Origin: Burkholderiaceae bacterium
GTDB lineage: Bacteria > Pseudomonadota > Gammaproteobacteria > Burkholderiales > Burkholderiaceae_C
Direction: 5' to 3'
NCBI GenBank assembly: GCA_023260355.1
Contig: JALQVJ010000342.1
Span: forward strand, 1-5,096
Length of the DNA: 5,096 nucleotides
The notes under the pieces are model-generated. The model did not search any database and had not been told where the DNA came from. It saw nothing but the letters and a program-made list of their open reading frames with translations. How positions within the stretch are numbered: position 1 is the first letter of the stretch; every line of letters begins with the position of its first letter. This document shows, piece by piece, positions 1 through 5,096 of this stretch. The position numbers were made by a program, and so were the translations under genes.

Positions 1-222
1 AACACCAAAGACGGACACATTGAATTCCGTAGCCCGGGCGGTGACTGGCTGGACGAAAACTTTGATCAAATTGAAAATACCTTGTTACGTTTCACAGTGG
101 CCATGAGTGCGGCCTTGAACCCTGAAATGTATCGTGAAGAATACTTGAAGAAACTCTACAAGTTGGAGCGGTTCAGTGACCACGCGCCCATCACGGTGGC
201 ATACGACTGGGCCTTGCGCTGA
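1..222 (+). CDS. Hybrid partial frame: amidoligase-like segment fused to exodeoxyribonuclease III tail
   Basis: The frame is open from the first base to TGA at 220-222 and codes 73 residues, so its start lies outside the window. Residues ~6-53 include HIEFRSPGGDWL and end EEYLKKLYKL. This resembles, from memory, the C-terminal part of phage or metagenomic amidoligase-like proteins, where an EFR motif precedes a helical tail ending in KKLYKLL. That family call is tentative. The last ~20 residues (ERFSDHAPITVAYDWAL) are instead the C-terminus of a betaproteobacterial exodeoxyribonuclease III. One protein should not contain both. The change falls near codons 51-55, where both families carry a tyrosine-lysine pair, so a short shared sequence could have joined them. 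The left part is visibly less GC-rich than the genes further in. I read the frame as a chimera, not a functional fusion. Confidence 0.55.
   Translation, partial: NTKDGHIEFRSPGGDWLDENFDQIENTLLRFTVAMSAALNPEMYREEYLKKLYKLERFSDHAPITVAYDWALR
160..222 (+). CDS. xthA: 3' end of exodeoxyribonuclease III gene (partial)
   Basis: About 20 codons that I recognise as the C-terminus of exodeoxyribonuclease III, a DNA-repair enzyme of the endonuclease/exonuclease/phosphatase fold that cuts at abasic sites and degrades one strand of duplex DNA from 3' ends. The motif is SDHAP at residues ~58-62 of the open frame. In this family its Asp-His pair supplies the catalytic histidine at the end of the protein, usually followed by a short strand such as the one here ending YDWALR. 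Burkholderiales versions typically read Tyr-Lys-x-Glu-Arg-Phe-Ser-Asp-His at this place, which matches. The rest of the gene is missing because the sequence upstream of about 160 belongs to another protein. The left boundary is approximate. Confidence 0.6.
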   Translation, partial: KLERFSDHAPITVAYDWALR

Positions 223-244
223 CAGGCCGCGGTGCGCGGCTGTC
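221..244 (+). other. GC-rich hairpin overlapping the stop codon of the first frame
   Basis: GACAGGCCGCG and CGCGGCTGTC pair with one bulged G around a 3-base loop, giving a stem of about 10 pairs that begins inside the TGA. No T-tract follows; instead there is a G-rich stretch with nine consecutive G at 258-266. It may protect the 3' end of the mRNA or aid termination, but it is not a canonical intrinsic terminator. Confidence 0.4.
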
Positions 245-350
245 GCTCGGGATTTGAGGGGGGGGGTGCCAATGGCGCCTTAGCGCTTCGCGATGGTCGC
301 TTGGGGATTGGGCCAAAATTGGCGTTATCCTGACGCTTGAGCGCCCAGCG

Positions 351-387
351 AAAAGCGCCCATGTGTGCTCAGATCGGAGCGCTTTTT
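351..387 (+). terminator. Probable intrinsic terminator between xthA tail and gloC
   Basis: AAAAGCGC at 351-358 pairs perfectly with GCGCTTTT at 379-386, and the T-run continues to 387. The loop is about 20 bases, long for a terminator, though an inner CC/GG pair with one bulged A could shorten it. The arms end in A4 and T5, so it could act in either direction. It lies about 130 bases after the first stop codon and 70 bases before gloC. The rest of 223-457 shows no gene and no promoter I would defend. Confidence 0.45.
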
Positions 388-457
388 GATGCCTATGATA
401 GCTGCGCGCGGATGGGGCTGAGGCGCCTATTCGATTGACCTTGCAAGTGATTTGAAG

Positions 458-1096
458 ATGCTGAAGTACGAAACCATACCTGTCACGCCATTCCAACAAA
501 ATTGCTCCGTTGTGTGGTGTGATCAAACGCGCAAGGCTGCTGTCATCGACCCTGGTGGCGAGATCGCACAAATCATGGCGTTTGTTGCTCATATGGATTT
601 GACGCTGGAGCAAATTTGGATCACGCACGGGCATCTCGATCACGCGGCTGCGGCACATGCGTTGTCTGAGCAAGCTGGCATACCCATCATCGGACCCGAA
701 AAACAAGACCAATTCTGGATTGATGGCATTGCGTCACAAGGCGCGCAATACGGCTTTGATGTTGCGGATGGTTTTGTGCCCACGCGCTGGTTGCAGGACG
801 GGGATCAAGTGACCCTGGGGCAAGAAACATTGCAGGTGATCCATTGTCCTGGGCACACGCCCGGTCATGTGGTGTTTTATTCGGCTTCGGCTCAGCGCGC
901 GTTCGTCGGTGACGTGCTGTTCGCTGGCAGCATTGGCCGCACCGACTTCCCACGCGGTGACCATGCCACGTTGATTCACAGCATCACGCAAAAACTGTGG
1001 CCACTCGGCAACGAGACCGTGTTTATTCCAGGGCACGGTCCTGAAAGCACGTTTGGCCGAGAGCGTGTAAGCAACCCTTACGTGGGCGGCACTTGA
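458..1096 (+). CDS. gloC: GloC/YcbL-type hydroxyacylglutathione hydrolase (metallo-beta-lactamase fold)
   Basis: Cytoplasmic type II glyoxalase, expected to hydrolyse S-lactoylglutathione to lactate and glutathione in methylglyoxal detoxification. The protein is 212 residues, against ~215 for E. coli YcbL (GloC), and follows it along its whole length from memory. Landmarks are ETIPVTPFQQN at the N-terminus, the metal-binding THGHLDH at residues 56-62, GPEKQDQFW at ~79-87, PGHTPGH near 131-137, the bridging aspartate in VGDVLF (~150-155), GRTDFPRGD (~160-168) and the last metal histidine in IPGHGP (~190-195). All metal ligands are present. I chose ATG 458 because MLKYETIPVT aligns with the E. 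coli start. An in-frame TTG at 452 would add two residues. No clear Shine-Dalgarno sequence is visible for either. It ends 34 bases before ampG on the same strand, so the two may be co-transcribed. It lacks the C-terminal domain of classical GloB. Confidence 0.9.
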   Translation: MLKYETIPVTPFQQNCSVVWCDQTRKAAVIDPGGEIAQIMAFVAHMDLTLEQIWITHGHLDHAAAAHALSEQAGIPIIGPEKQDQFWIDGIASQGAQYGFDVADGFVPTRWLQDGDQVTLGQETLQVIHCPGHTPGHVVFYSASAQRAFVGDVLFAGSIGRTDFPRGDHATLIHSITQKLWPLGNETVFIPGHGPESTFGRERVSNPYVGGT

Positions 1097-1130
1097 TCAC
1101 TTCACCCACCCAACGATCATCCTGTACCGT

Positions 1131-2666
1131 ATGAACACCTCACCTGTGCGCGTGGGCTGGCGTGAGAGCCTTGCCATCATCGCCGATCGCAAAACCCTGA
1201 TCATGCTGTGTTTGGGGTTCTCGGCAGGCATTCCCATTTTGTTGATCTTTTCGTCTTTGTCGCTGTGGTTGCGGGAGGCGGGCGTGGAACGCGCAACCGT
1301 GACTTTCTTCAGCTGGGCCGCGCTGGGCTACTCGTTCAAATTTGTGTGGGCACCGTTGGTTGACCGACTCCCATTGCCTGTGCTCACGAGATGGCTGGGC
1401 TTGCGCAGGGGCTGGCTTTTGTTGTCCCAGTTGCTCGTCATTGTGGCGATCGTGGGCATGGCTCAAGTCAATCCTGCCACGTCCGAGTTGGCTTTGATTT
1501 GGATGGCTGTGTTTGCTGTGATGTTGGGTTTTTCGTCAGCGACGCAAGACATTGTGATTGACGCATATCGCATCGAGTCAGCCAATGCTCGCATGCAAGC
1601 GATCATGGCGTCGAGCTATATCGCAGGCTATCGCGTGGGCATGATCGTGGCAGGAGCCGGCGCGCTATTTTTGGCCGCATATTGGGGGTCTAGCGCTGAC
1701 CAATACGACTATCACGCTTGGCAGCTGACTTATTGGTGTATGGCCGCGACGATGGGCATTGGCGTGTTGACGACACTTGCCATTGCGGAGCCCAGCATCC
1801 CGGATCGCTTGGCTGTGAACCACGCGGATCACGGCAAATTGTTGTTGGTTTTTGCCTTGACCGTGGCGGCCTTTGTGGCTGTTTTTTATGTGCTCGGCGG
1901 CCCCTTGGAACAATGGGCAAAGGCGTGGGAAGCCGGTGCGTTCATGAAGTTGTGTTTGGCGAGTTTGCGGATGGGGGTCGCGCTCGCGGCGGCCTTTGCG
2001 ATAGGGCGATTGCTGGTGTCGGTTGGCGTCGTGCCCATGGAAACAGCCAGGGTGACTTGGGTTGCGCCAGTGAGCGAGTTCTTCCAGCGCTATGGCGCAA
2101 GCACCGCTTGGCTGCTCTTGGCGCTGATCGGCTTGTATCGAATTTCCGATATCGTGCTTGGTGTCATCTCGAATGTGTTTTACCAAGACATGGGATTTAG
2201 CAAGCCCGAGATCGCGGCCGCCGTGAAGACGTTTGGGGTGGTGGTCGCCATCGCTGGCGGTTTTTTGGGTGGCATCTTGGCCAATCGAGTCGGCGTGATG
2301 CGCAGCTTGATGTGGGGTGCCATCCTCTCTGCGCTCACCAACTTGTTGTTCGTCGTCTTGGCACAAGTAGGGCATCAGGTTGAGTGGCTTTATGCCGTGG
2401 TCGCCGCTGACAACTTGGCGGCGGGCTTGGCCAGTGCGGCTTTCGTGGCTTTTCTATCGAGCCTGACGCAGGTGTCGTTCACGGCGGTTCAATATGCCAT
2501 CTTCAGTTCGCTGATGACGCTGCTGCCAAAGACCTTGGGAGGCTACTCTGGCGGCATGGTGGATGCCATGGGGTACAGCAACTTCTTTATCATGACCGCC
2601 CTTATGGGTCTGCCAGTCTTGGCCTTGATTGCATGGGCGCGAACCCGATTGGGCGTGTCTGATTGA
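1131..2666 (+). CDS. ampG: AmpG-type muropeptide permease (major facilitator superfamily)
   Basis: Inner-membrane transporter expected to import GlcNAc-1,6-anhydroMurNAc peptides released during cell-wall turnover, feeding recycling and, where AmpR/AmpC exist, beta-lactamase induction. It has 511 residues (E. coli AmpG 491). Recognisable AmpG features in order are LGFSAGIPILLIF in TM1 (~28-40), FKFVWAPLVDR with the loop aspartate at 78 (69-79), LRRGWLL (91-97), SATQDIVIDAYR (136-147), GYRVGM (166-171), and in the second half SDIVLGVISNVFYQDMGFSK (339-358) and a TLGGYSGGMVDAMGYSNFF-like stretch (468-486). Hydrophobic segments are spread over the whole chain. Between the two halves, residues ~236-300 add two extra hydrophobic stretches, consistent with a 14-helix form. 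ATG 1131 places the basic N-terminus just before TM1. No good Shine-Dalgarno is visible. No terminator follows before the regulator gene. Confidence 0.9.
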   Translation: MNTSPVRVGWRESLAIIADRKTLIMLCLGFSAGIPILLIFSSLSLWLREAGVERATVTFFSWAALGYSFKFVWAPLVDRLPLPVLTRWLGLRRGWLLLSQLLVIVAIVGMAQVNPATSELALIWMAVFAVMLGFSSATQDIVIDAYRIESANARMQAIMASSYIAGYRVGMIVAGAGALFLAAYWGSSADQYDYHAWQLTYWCMAATMGIGVLTTLAIAEPSIPDRLAVNHADHGKLLLVFALTVAAFVAVFYVLGGPLEQWAKAWEAGAFMKLCLASLRMGVALAAAFAIGRLLVSVGVVPMETARVTWVAPVSEFFQRYGASTAWLLLALIGLYRISDIVLGVISNVFYQDMGFSKPEIAAAVKTFGVVVAIAGGFLGGILANRVGVMRSLMWGAILSALTNLLFVVLAQVGHQVEWLYAVVAADNLAAGLASAAFVAFLSSLTQVSFTAVQYAIFSSLMTLLPKTLGGYSGGMVDAMGYSNFFIMTALMGLPVLALIAWARTRLGVSD

Positions 2667-2699
2667 GCGCTTCGTCTGATGCCATTGCAGGTTTGCATG

Positions 2700-2720
2700 C
2701 CAGACATCAACCAGACATCA
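2700..2720. promoter_or_regulatory. 11-base-period direct repeat, candidate response-regulator operator
   Basis: CCAGACATCA occurs perfectly twice, at 2700-2709 and 2711-2720, with starts exactly 11 bases apart, 23 bases before the regulator's ATG. OmpR-family regulators typically bind as head-to-tail dimers on direct repeats with about one helical turn between half-sites, so this is a natural self-control site. Related half-sites GTCTGAT lie at 2657-2663 and 2674-2680, and their reverse complement covers 2717-2723. The first overlaps the last codons of ampG. I could not identify convincing -35/-10 boxes here. Confidence 0.5.
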
Positions 2721-2742
2721 GACCACGACACAATGTCTCGCC

Positions 2743-3456
2743 ATGACCCAACATGTACTGATCATCGATGACGATCTGCGTTTGGCCGACATGGTCAAGC
2801 AATATCTGGAACGCTCAGGCTATACCTGCGAGCACGCAGAGTCGGGAGAGGCGGGGCTGGCGGCGATTCAATCGCGAGCCCCGGACGCGGTTTTGTTGGA
2901 TCTGATGCTGCCCAGCATTGATGGATTGGAGGTGTGTCGCCGCATTCGCGCGCTACAGCCCCCAGCGCACCAATTGCCGATTTTGATGTTGACGGCCAAA
3001 GGAGATCCGATGGATCGCATTGTTGGCTTGGAAATGGGGGCTGATGATTACCTGCCCAAGCCGTTCGAGCCCCGCGAAATGTTGGCGAGGTTGCGCGCCA
3101 TTTTGCGTCGCCAACACCACCCCTCGGGTACCACCGATGCAGATTCGGCGGCCCTGGTATTTGGCACGCTCGTGATTGATCCAGATGCCCGTGAAGTGCG
3201 AGTCAAGGGCAAGCTCGTGGACTTGACGTCATACCAGTTCGATGTATTGATGGCGATGGCGCAACGGGCTGGACGAGTCCTCTCGCGCGATCAAATCATG
3301 GAGTCGGTTCGCGGCAAAGAGCTCGAAGCGTTTGATCGGTCGATCGATGTGCACATTGGGCGGATACGCCAGGCCATCGAAGAGGATACGAAAGCGCCCA
3401 AGCGGATTTTGACGGTTCGAGGAGTCGGCTATGTTTTCGCCAGGCAGCAAGACTGA
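2743..3456 (+). CDS. OmpR/PhoB-family DNA-binding response regulator
   Basis: Cytoplasmic transcription factor of a two-component system, 237 residues, the usual length for the family. The receiver domain (~4-120) has the acidic cluster DDD at 9-11, phospho-acceptor Asp53 in LLDLMLP, the switch Thr84 in LMLTAK, Tyr103, and Lys106 in the LPKPF motif, so it should be phosphorylatable. A linker of ~15 residues leads to the winged-helix domain (~138-233). This includes LTSYQFDVLMAMAQ, the recognition-helix region DRSIDVHIGRIRQAI (~198-212) and the wing TVRGVGYVF (~224-232). ATG 2743 is the natural start, directly before the first beta strand; no strong ribosome site precedes it. Its end overlaps the kinase gene by 26 bases, so the kinase is its cognate partner. 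The regulon cannot be told from sequence; I give no symbol because RstA-, CpxR- and OmpR-like proteins are hard to separate this way. Confidence 0.93.
   Translation: MTQHVLIIDDDLRLADMVKQYLERSGYTCEHAESGEAGLAAIQSRAPDAVLLDLMLPSIDGLEVCRRIRALQPPAHQLPILMLTAKGDPMDRIVGLEMGADDYLPKPFEPREMLARLRAILRRQHHPSGTTDADSAALVFGTLVIDPDAREVRVKGKLVDLTSYQFDVLMAMAQRAGRVLSRDQIMESVRGKELEAFDRSIDVHIGRIRQAIEEDTKAPKRILTVRGVGYVFARQQD
3419..3424 (+). promoter_or_regulatory. Shine-Dalgarno site fixing the kinase start
   Basis: GAGGAG at 3419-3424 lies six bases before ATG 3431, inside the codons for the C-terminal RGVGY of the response regulator. It is the clearest ribosome site in the window and supports ATG 3431 over the later in-frame ATG at 3479-3481. 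The arrangement suggests coupled translation of regulator and kinase. Confidence 0.7.
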
Positions 3457-4642
3457 ACCGCGGCCTCTGCTGGGCCGCATGTTCTGGCGGGTCTGGTTGG
3501 CGATGGTGTTGTCGATGCTTGCCCTCGTGGCGTTGATGACATTGATCTGGCGCTTGGACGTCGAGCACGATCGCGCTGGGCGTCCTGGCCACGAAGTGGT
3601 GGTGCGCAATATCTTTGGCGAAGAAATAGGCTATGCGCGTGCCACTGGCCCCAGCGACTTGGGTCCCCCATCCGAGTTCCAGGTGGTCACCGACGACGGG
3701 CAAGTCCTGTGGGTGGAGCTGCCTCGCCCCCGCTTGGGTGCAGGCCCATGGGACTGGTTGCCTTGGGCCACGTTGGGCTGGACAGGGCTCGTTGTGGGTT
3801 TGGGTTTCCTGTTCATGGCTCTGGCATTTCCGGTGGTCCGGGGCTTGACCCGCCGATTGGAGCGCTTGGCACAGGGCGTTCAGTTGTGGGGTGAAGGCCG
3901 ACTCGATGTCAGATTGCCGGTTGAGGGACAAGACGAAGTGGCGCTGTTGGCGCAGCGCTTCAATGCTGCAGCCAAGCGCGTTGAAACCTTGGTCGCCTCA
4001 CACAAGTTGCTGCTCGCCAATGCTTCTCACGAGCTGCGCAGCCCGCTTGCCCGCATCCGCATGAGCGTGGCACTGCTGGAGCAAGATCACGCGGATAGCC
4101 GCGAAGCGATCCAAAGCATTGAGCAAAACATCCGCGAACTCGATCAGTTGATCGATGAGGTTTTGTTGGCGAGTCGTCTCGAGCAAAGCCCCGAAAGTGT
4201 GGCGTTGGTGGACGAGGTCGATTTGGTGGCCTTGACCGTTGAAGAGGCTTCGCGCTTTGGACTTGCTGTGACAGCGGACGGCCCTGTGCACCTGCAGGGC
4301 AGCGTCAAACTTCTCCAGCGGATGATTCGCAACTTGTTGGAAAACGCACACCGCTATGGTGTGGGCTCTGACGGCTCTTTAGACATTGAGGTTGCCGTGC
4401 GCATGCAGGGGCCACACCGTTGGACGCTTTCCGTGGCTGACCGAGGTCCGGGGATTCCGCTGGCATGGCGAGAGAAGATTTTCGAGCCATTCATGCGGCC
4501 TCCAGGTGCCAAAGAGTTGCAAGGTTCTGTGGGCCTCGGCCTGTCGTTGGTGCGAGCCATCGCGCGCCACCATGGGCTTGTTGTCCGTTGCGAGGAGCGC
4601 GCGGGAGGTGGAACGCACTTCGCGGTTGAGCCCAAGGCGTGA
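3431..4642 (+). CDS. Two-component sensor histidine kinase, RstB/CpxA-like architecture
   Basis: Inner-membrane sensor kinase of 403 residues, partner of the overlapping response regulator. Order: short cytoplasmic N-terminus; TM1 ~17-40; small periplasmic sensor region ~41-110 (about 70 residues, with a strand-rich VVVRNIFGEEIGYARA and FQVVTDDGQVLWVELPRPRL); TM2 ~112-136; HAMP-like linker ~137-190; dimerisation/H-box with phospho-accepting His200 in NASHELRSPLARIR; then the ATP-binding domain with N-box NLLENAHRYG (301-310), G1 box DRGPGIP (337-343), F-box FEPF (351-354) and G2 box VGLGLSLV (367-374). All catalytic boxes are intact, so it should be active as kinase and phosphatase. The H-box is of the RstB/CpxA kind. 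The ligand is unknown. The periplasmic part lacks cysteines and an obvious known sensor fold. Transcription probably ends at 4777-4806. Confidence 0.92.
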   Translation: MFSPGSKTEPRPLLGRMFWRVWLAMVLSMLALVALMTLIWRLDVEHDRAGRPGHEVVVRNIFGEEIGYARATGPSDLGPPSEFQVVTDDGQVLWVELPRPRLGAGPWDWLPWATLGWTGLVVGLGFLFMALAFPVVRGLTRRLERLAQGVQLWGEGRLDVRLPVEGQDEVALLAQRFNAAAKRVETLVASHKLLLANASHELRSPLARIRMSVALLEQDHADSREAIQSIEQNIRELDQLIDEVLLASRLEQSPESVALVDEVDLVALTVEEASRFGLAVTADGPVHLQGSVKLLQRMIRNLLENAHRYGVGSDGSLDIEVAVRMQGPHRWTLSVADRGPGIPLAWREKIFEPFMRPPGAKELQGSVGLGLSLVRAIARHHGLVVRCEERAGGGTHFAVEPKA

Positions 4643-4650
4643 TTTTCCCA

Positions 4651-4682
4651 TTAGTACTTAAAAAGTATTAAGTTGGATTAAG
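4651..4682. repeat. AT-rich hairpin and short direct repeat after the kinase
   Basis: Directly after the kinase stop the sequence becomes AT-rich for about 40 bases. TACTT-AAA-AAGTA forms a small hairpin that extends to 7 pairs with one wobble, and ATTAAG recurs at 4667-4672 and 4677-4682 (period 10). There is no T-tract, so it is not a good terminator. It may be a protein-binding site or just AT-rich spacer. Confidence 0.3.
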
Positions 4683-4690
4683 ATTGCCCC

Positions 4691-4726
4691 GTTGCTGTCA
4701 CGATATGTCCATATCTGTCACGCAAC
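4691..4726. repeat. 36-base symmetric element with nested direct and inverted repeats
   Basis: The order is GTTGC, TGTCAC, GATATG, TC, CATATC, TGTCAC, GCAAC. The outer arms GTTGC/GCAAC and inner arms GATATG/CATATC are inverted repeats about one centre (4708-4709), while TGTCAC between them is repeated in the same direction, so CTGTCACG recurs with a 20-base period (4695-4702, 4715-4722). This organisation suggests a protein-binding or recombination site, possibly a relic end of a mobile element. I cannot name the protein. Confidence 0.45.
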
Positions 4727-4770
4727 CACCCGCGCGATTCGGGTGAATCAGGGGGACCCTCTCGAAGGGT
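4727..4770. other. Two small hairpins in the kinase 3' region
   Basis: CACCCG (4727-4732) pairs with CGGGTG (4740-4745) around a 7-base loop, and ACCCT (4756-4760) pairs with AGGGT (4766-4770) around CTCGA, followed by TTT. The first resembles a tRNA arm in size, but the loop lacks the TTC-purine-A pattern and no full cloverleaf can be folded. They sit just upstream of the main terminator. Confidence 0.3.
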
Positions 4771-4776
4771 TTTGAT

Positions 4777-4806
4777 AAGCCACCATTCACTTGGTGGCTT
4801 TTTTTT
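4777..4806 (+). terminator. Strong intrinsic terminator downstream of the two-component pair
   Basis: AAGCCACCA (4777-4785) pairs perfectly with TGGTGGCTT (4792-4800) around the loop TTCACT, and the T-tract runs 4799-4806. It is about 135 bases after the kinase stop. Stem, short loop and eight T make it the clearest terminator in the window on the plus strand. Confidence 0.85.
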
Positions 4807-4831
4807 GCGCATGGCGAGGTGTTTGCCCCTC

Positions 4832-4864
4832 AAAAGCACAAAGGAACCCGCAGGTTCCTTTGTG
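4832..4864 (-). terminator. Minus-strand intrinsic terminator, facing the kinase operon
   Basis: CACAAAGGAACC (4837-4848) and GGTTCCTTTGTG (4853-4864) form a perfect 12-pair stem with loop CGCA. Read on the minus strand it is followed by CTTTTG. An outer 6-pair arm, GCCCCT 4825-4830 with AGGGGC 4877-4882, could enclose it. It begins 19 bases after the TAA of the minus-strand gene tail at 4883, so it is the natural end of that convergent gene. Confidence 0.7.
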
Positions 4865-4882
4865 TGCTTGGCAGAAAGGGGC

Positions 4883-4930
4883 TTAGCTGTGTGTTGCCAG
4901 TTGCAACTGCGCGCCAAGCTTTTCAAAATA
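4883..4930 (-). CDS. 3' end of an unrecognised convergent gene (partial)
   Basis: On the minus strand a frame ends with TAA at 4883-4885 and reads YFEKLGAQLQLATHS before the stop. Up to about 4915 its base composition matches the GC-rich core, and a good terminator follows 19 bases after the stop, which is why I treat it as a real gene end. Only about 10-16 codons are present. Upstream of 4916-4930 the sequence switches to an AT-rich gyrA fragment in a different frame, so the rest of this gene is missing. I do not recognise the protein. The right boundary is uncertain. Confidence 0.4.
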   Translation of the reverse strand, partial: YFEKLGAQLQLATHS

Positions 4931-5096
4931 AGGCCTGCTTTCCATTTTTTCGAAAGAAGCTTTGTTTTAGCTTCTTGTGAGTTTTTTGATTCTTTTATAA
5001 GCTTTATAATCTCATCGATATTAGAAAGTGCTACAGCCAAACCCTCTAAGATGTGAGCTTTCTCTCTTGCTTTTCTTAATTCATATATAGTCCTTC
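4922..5096 (-). pseudogene. gyrA: gyrA fragment (DNA gyrase subunit A), AT-rich, truncated at both ends
   Basis: Read from the right edge on the minus strand, the frame gives RTIYELRKAREKAHILEGLA, then VALSNIDEIIKLIKESK, and ends near SKKWKAGL. This is the well-conserved stretch of GyrA in the breakage-reunion domain leading into the coiled-coil region, roughly residues 365-410 of the E. coli protein from memory. GyrA is the DNA-cutting subunit of gyrase, cytoplasmic and essential. The codons are strongly AT-rich (AAA, ATA, CTT, AGA), unlike the GC-rich core, so it probably comes from another organism. After KKWKAGL the homology stops. The open frame continues by chance through terminator and repeat sequence to TAA at 4678-4680. 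The left boundary is somewhere in 4916-4940. It is a severed piece and not a working gene here. Confidence 0.8.

Noticed and set aside
258..266. Run of nine G
   Set aside because: A single homopolymer in non-coding DNA; possibly of uncertain length from sequencing, with no structure around it that needs it.
301..331. Promoter-like TTGGGG and TATCCT upstream of gloC
   Set aside because: The boxes are weak and 19 bases apart, and a terminator lies between them and the gene, so I do not call a promoter.
191..712. Minus-strand open frame of 173 codons across the 223-457 gap and the start of gloC
   Set aside because: It covers both a hairpin-containing gap and the conserved gloC N-terminus, has no recognisable motif, and the gloC frame is clearly the real one.
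1665..2375. Long minus-strand open frame of about 236 codons inside ampG
   Set aside because: It is the complement of ampG. The translation is rich in His, Gln, Arg and Pro with no domain pattern, while the plus strand is a textbook membrane protein. The same applies to other minus-strand frames inside gloC, the regulator and the kinase.
4720..4790. Possible tRNA 3' half, suggested by a 6-pair stem with a 7-base loop and a nearby CCACCA
   Set aside because: The loop is CGCGATT and not a T-loop, no acceptor or anticodon arm can be placed, and the CCACCA belongs to the terminator stem.
4678..5040. Single minus-strand gene of 120 residues
   Set aside because: Only the first ~37-40 residues are GyrA. 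The rest is translation of a terminator, a poly-A complement and the 36-base repeat, so the frame is open by chance across a junction.
4772..5056. Plus-strand open frame of 94 codons at the right end
   Set aside because: It runs through two terminators and then antisense to the gyrA fragment; no protein family is suggested.
1..5096. CRISPR array, prophage or defence-system genes
   Set aside because: No repeat-spacer pattern is present, and the complete genes are ordinary metabolic, transport and regulatory genes. Only the short left-edge fragment has a possible phage flavour.

Overview
The window looks like a stretch of a Betaproteobacteria chromosome, most likely Burkholderiales and Comamonadaceae-like. 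The evidence is a moderately GC-rich core, an AmpG-type permease, a GloC/YcbL-type metallo-hydrolase, an OmpR-family response regulator with a kinase of the RstB/CpxA style, and the tail of an exodeoxyribonuclease III of the form seen in that order. The assignment rests on recognised protein patterns, not on a search.

Layout: (1) 1-222 is an open frame entering from the left edge. Its last ~20 residues are the C-terminus of exodeoxyribonuclease III, but the preceding ~53 residues belong to something unrelated. (2) 223-457 is non-coding, with a GC hairpin on the first stop codon and a plausible terminator at 351-387. (3) 458-1096 is gloC and, 34 bases later, 1131-2666 is ampG. (4) 2667-2742 is a short control region with a perfect 10-base direct repeat at an 11-base period. 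(5) 2743-3456 (response regulator) and 3431-4642 (histidine kinase) overlap by 26 bases and form a two-component pair. (6) 4643-4882 is non-coding, with a 36-base symmetric repeat element, a strong plus-strand terminator and a minus-strand terminator. (7) 4883 to the right edge holds, on the minus strand, the last codons of an unrecognised gene and then an AT-rich fragment of gyrA.

How the genes fit together: GloC hydrolyses glutathione thioesters, and AmpG imports anhydromuropeptides for cell-wall recycling. The two-component pair probably senses something at the cell envelope and may control itself through the 11-base-period repeat. All four complete genes point the same way. No strong terminator is visible between gloC and the kinase, so read-through is possible, but a common function is not shown.

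Both ends look chimeric. At each end a coding fragment that does not fit the core is joined, out of biological context, to the remnant of a core-like gene. For gyrA the base composition also differs strongly. This is more simply explained by an amplification, cloning or assembly artefact than by biology, although recombination is not excluded. I did not find a convincing undescribed system. The best leads are the repeat before the response regulator, the 36-base element after the kinase, and the two junctions.
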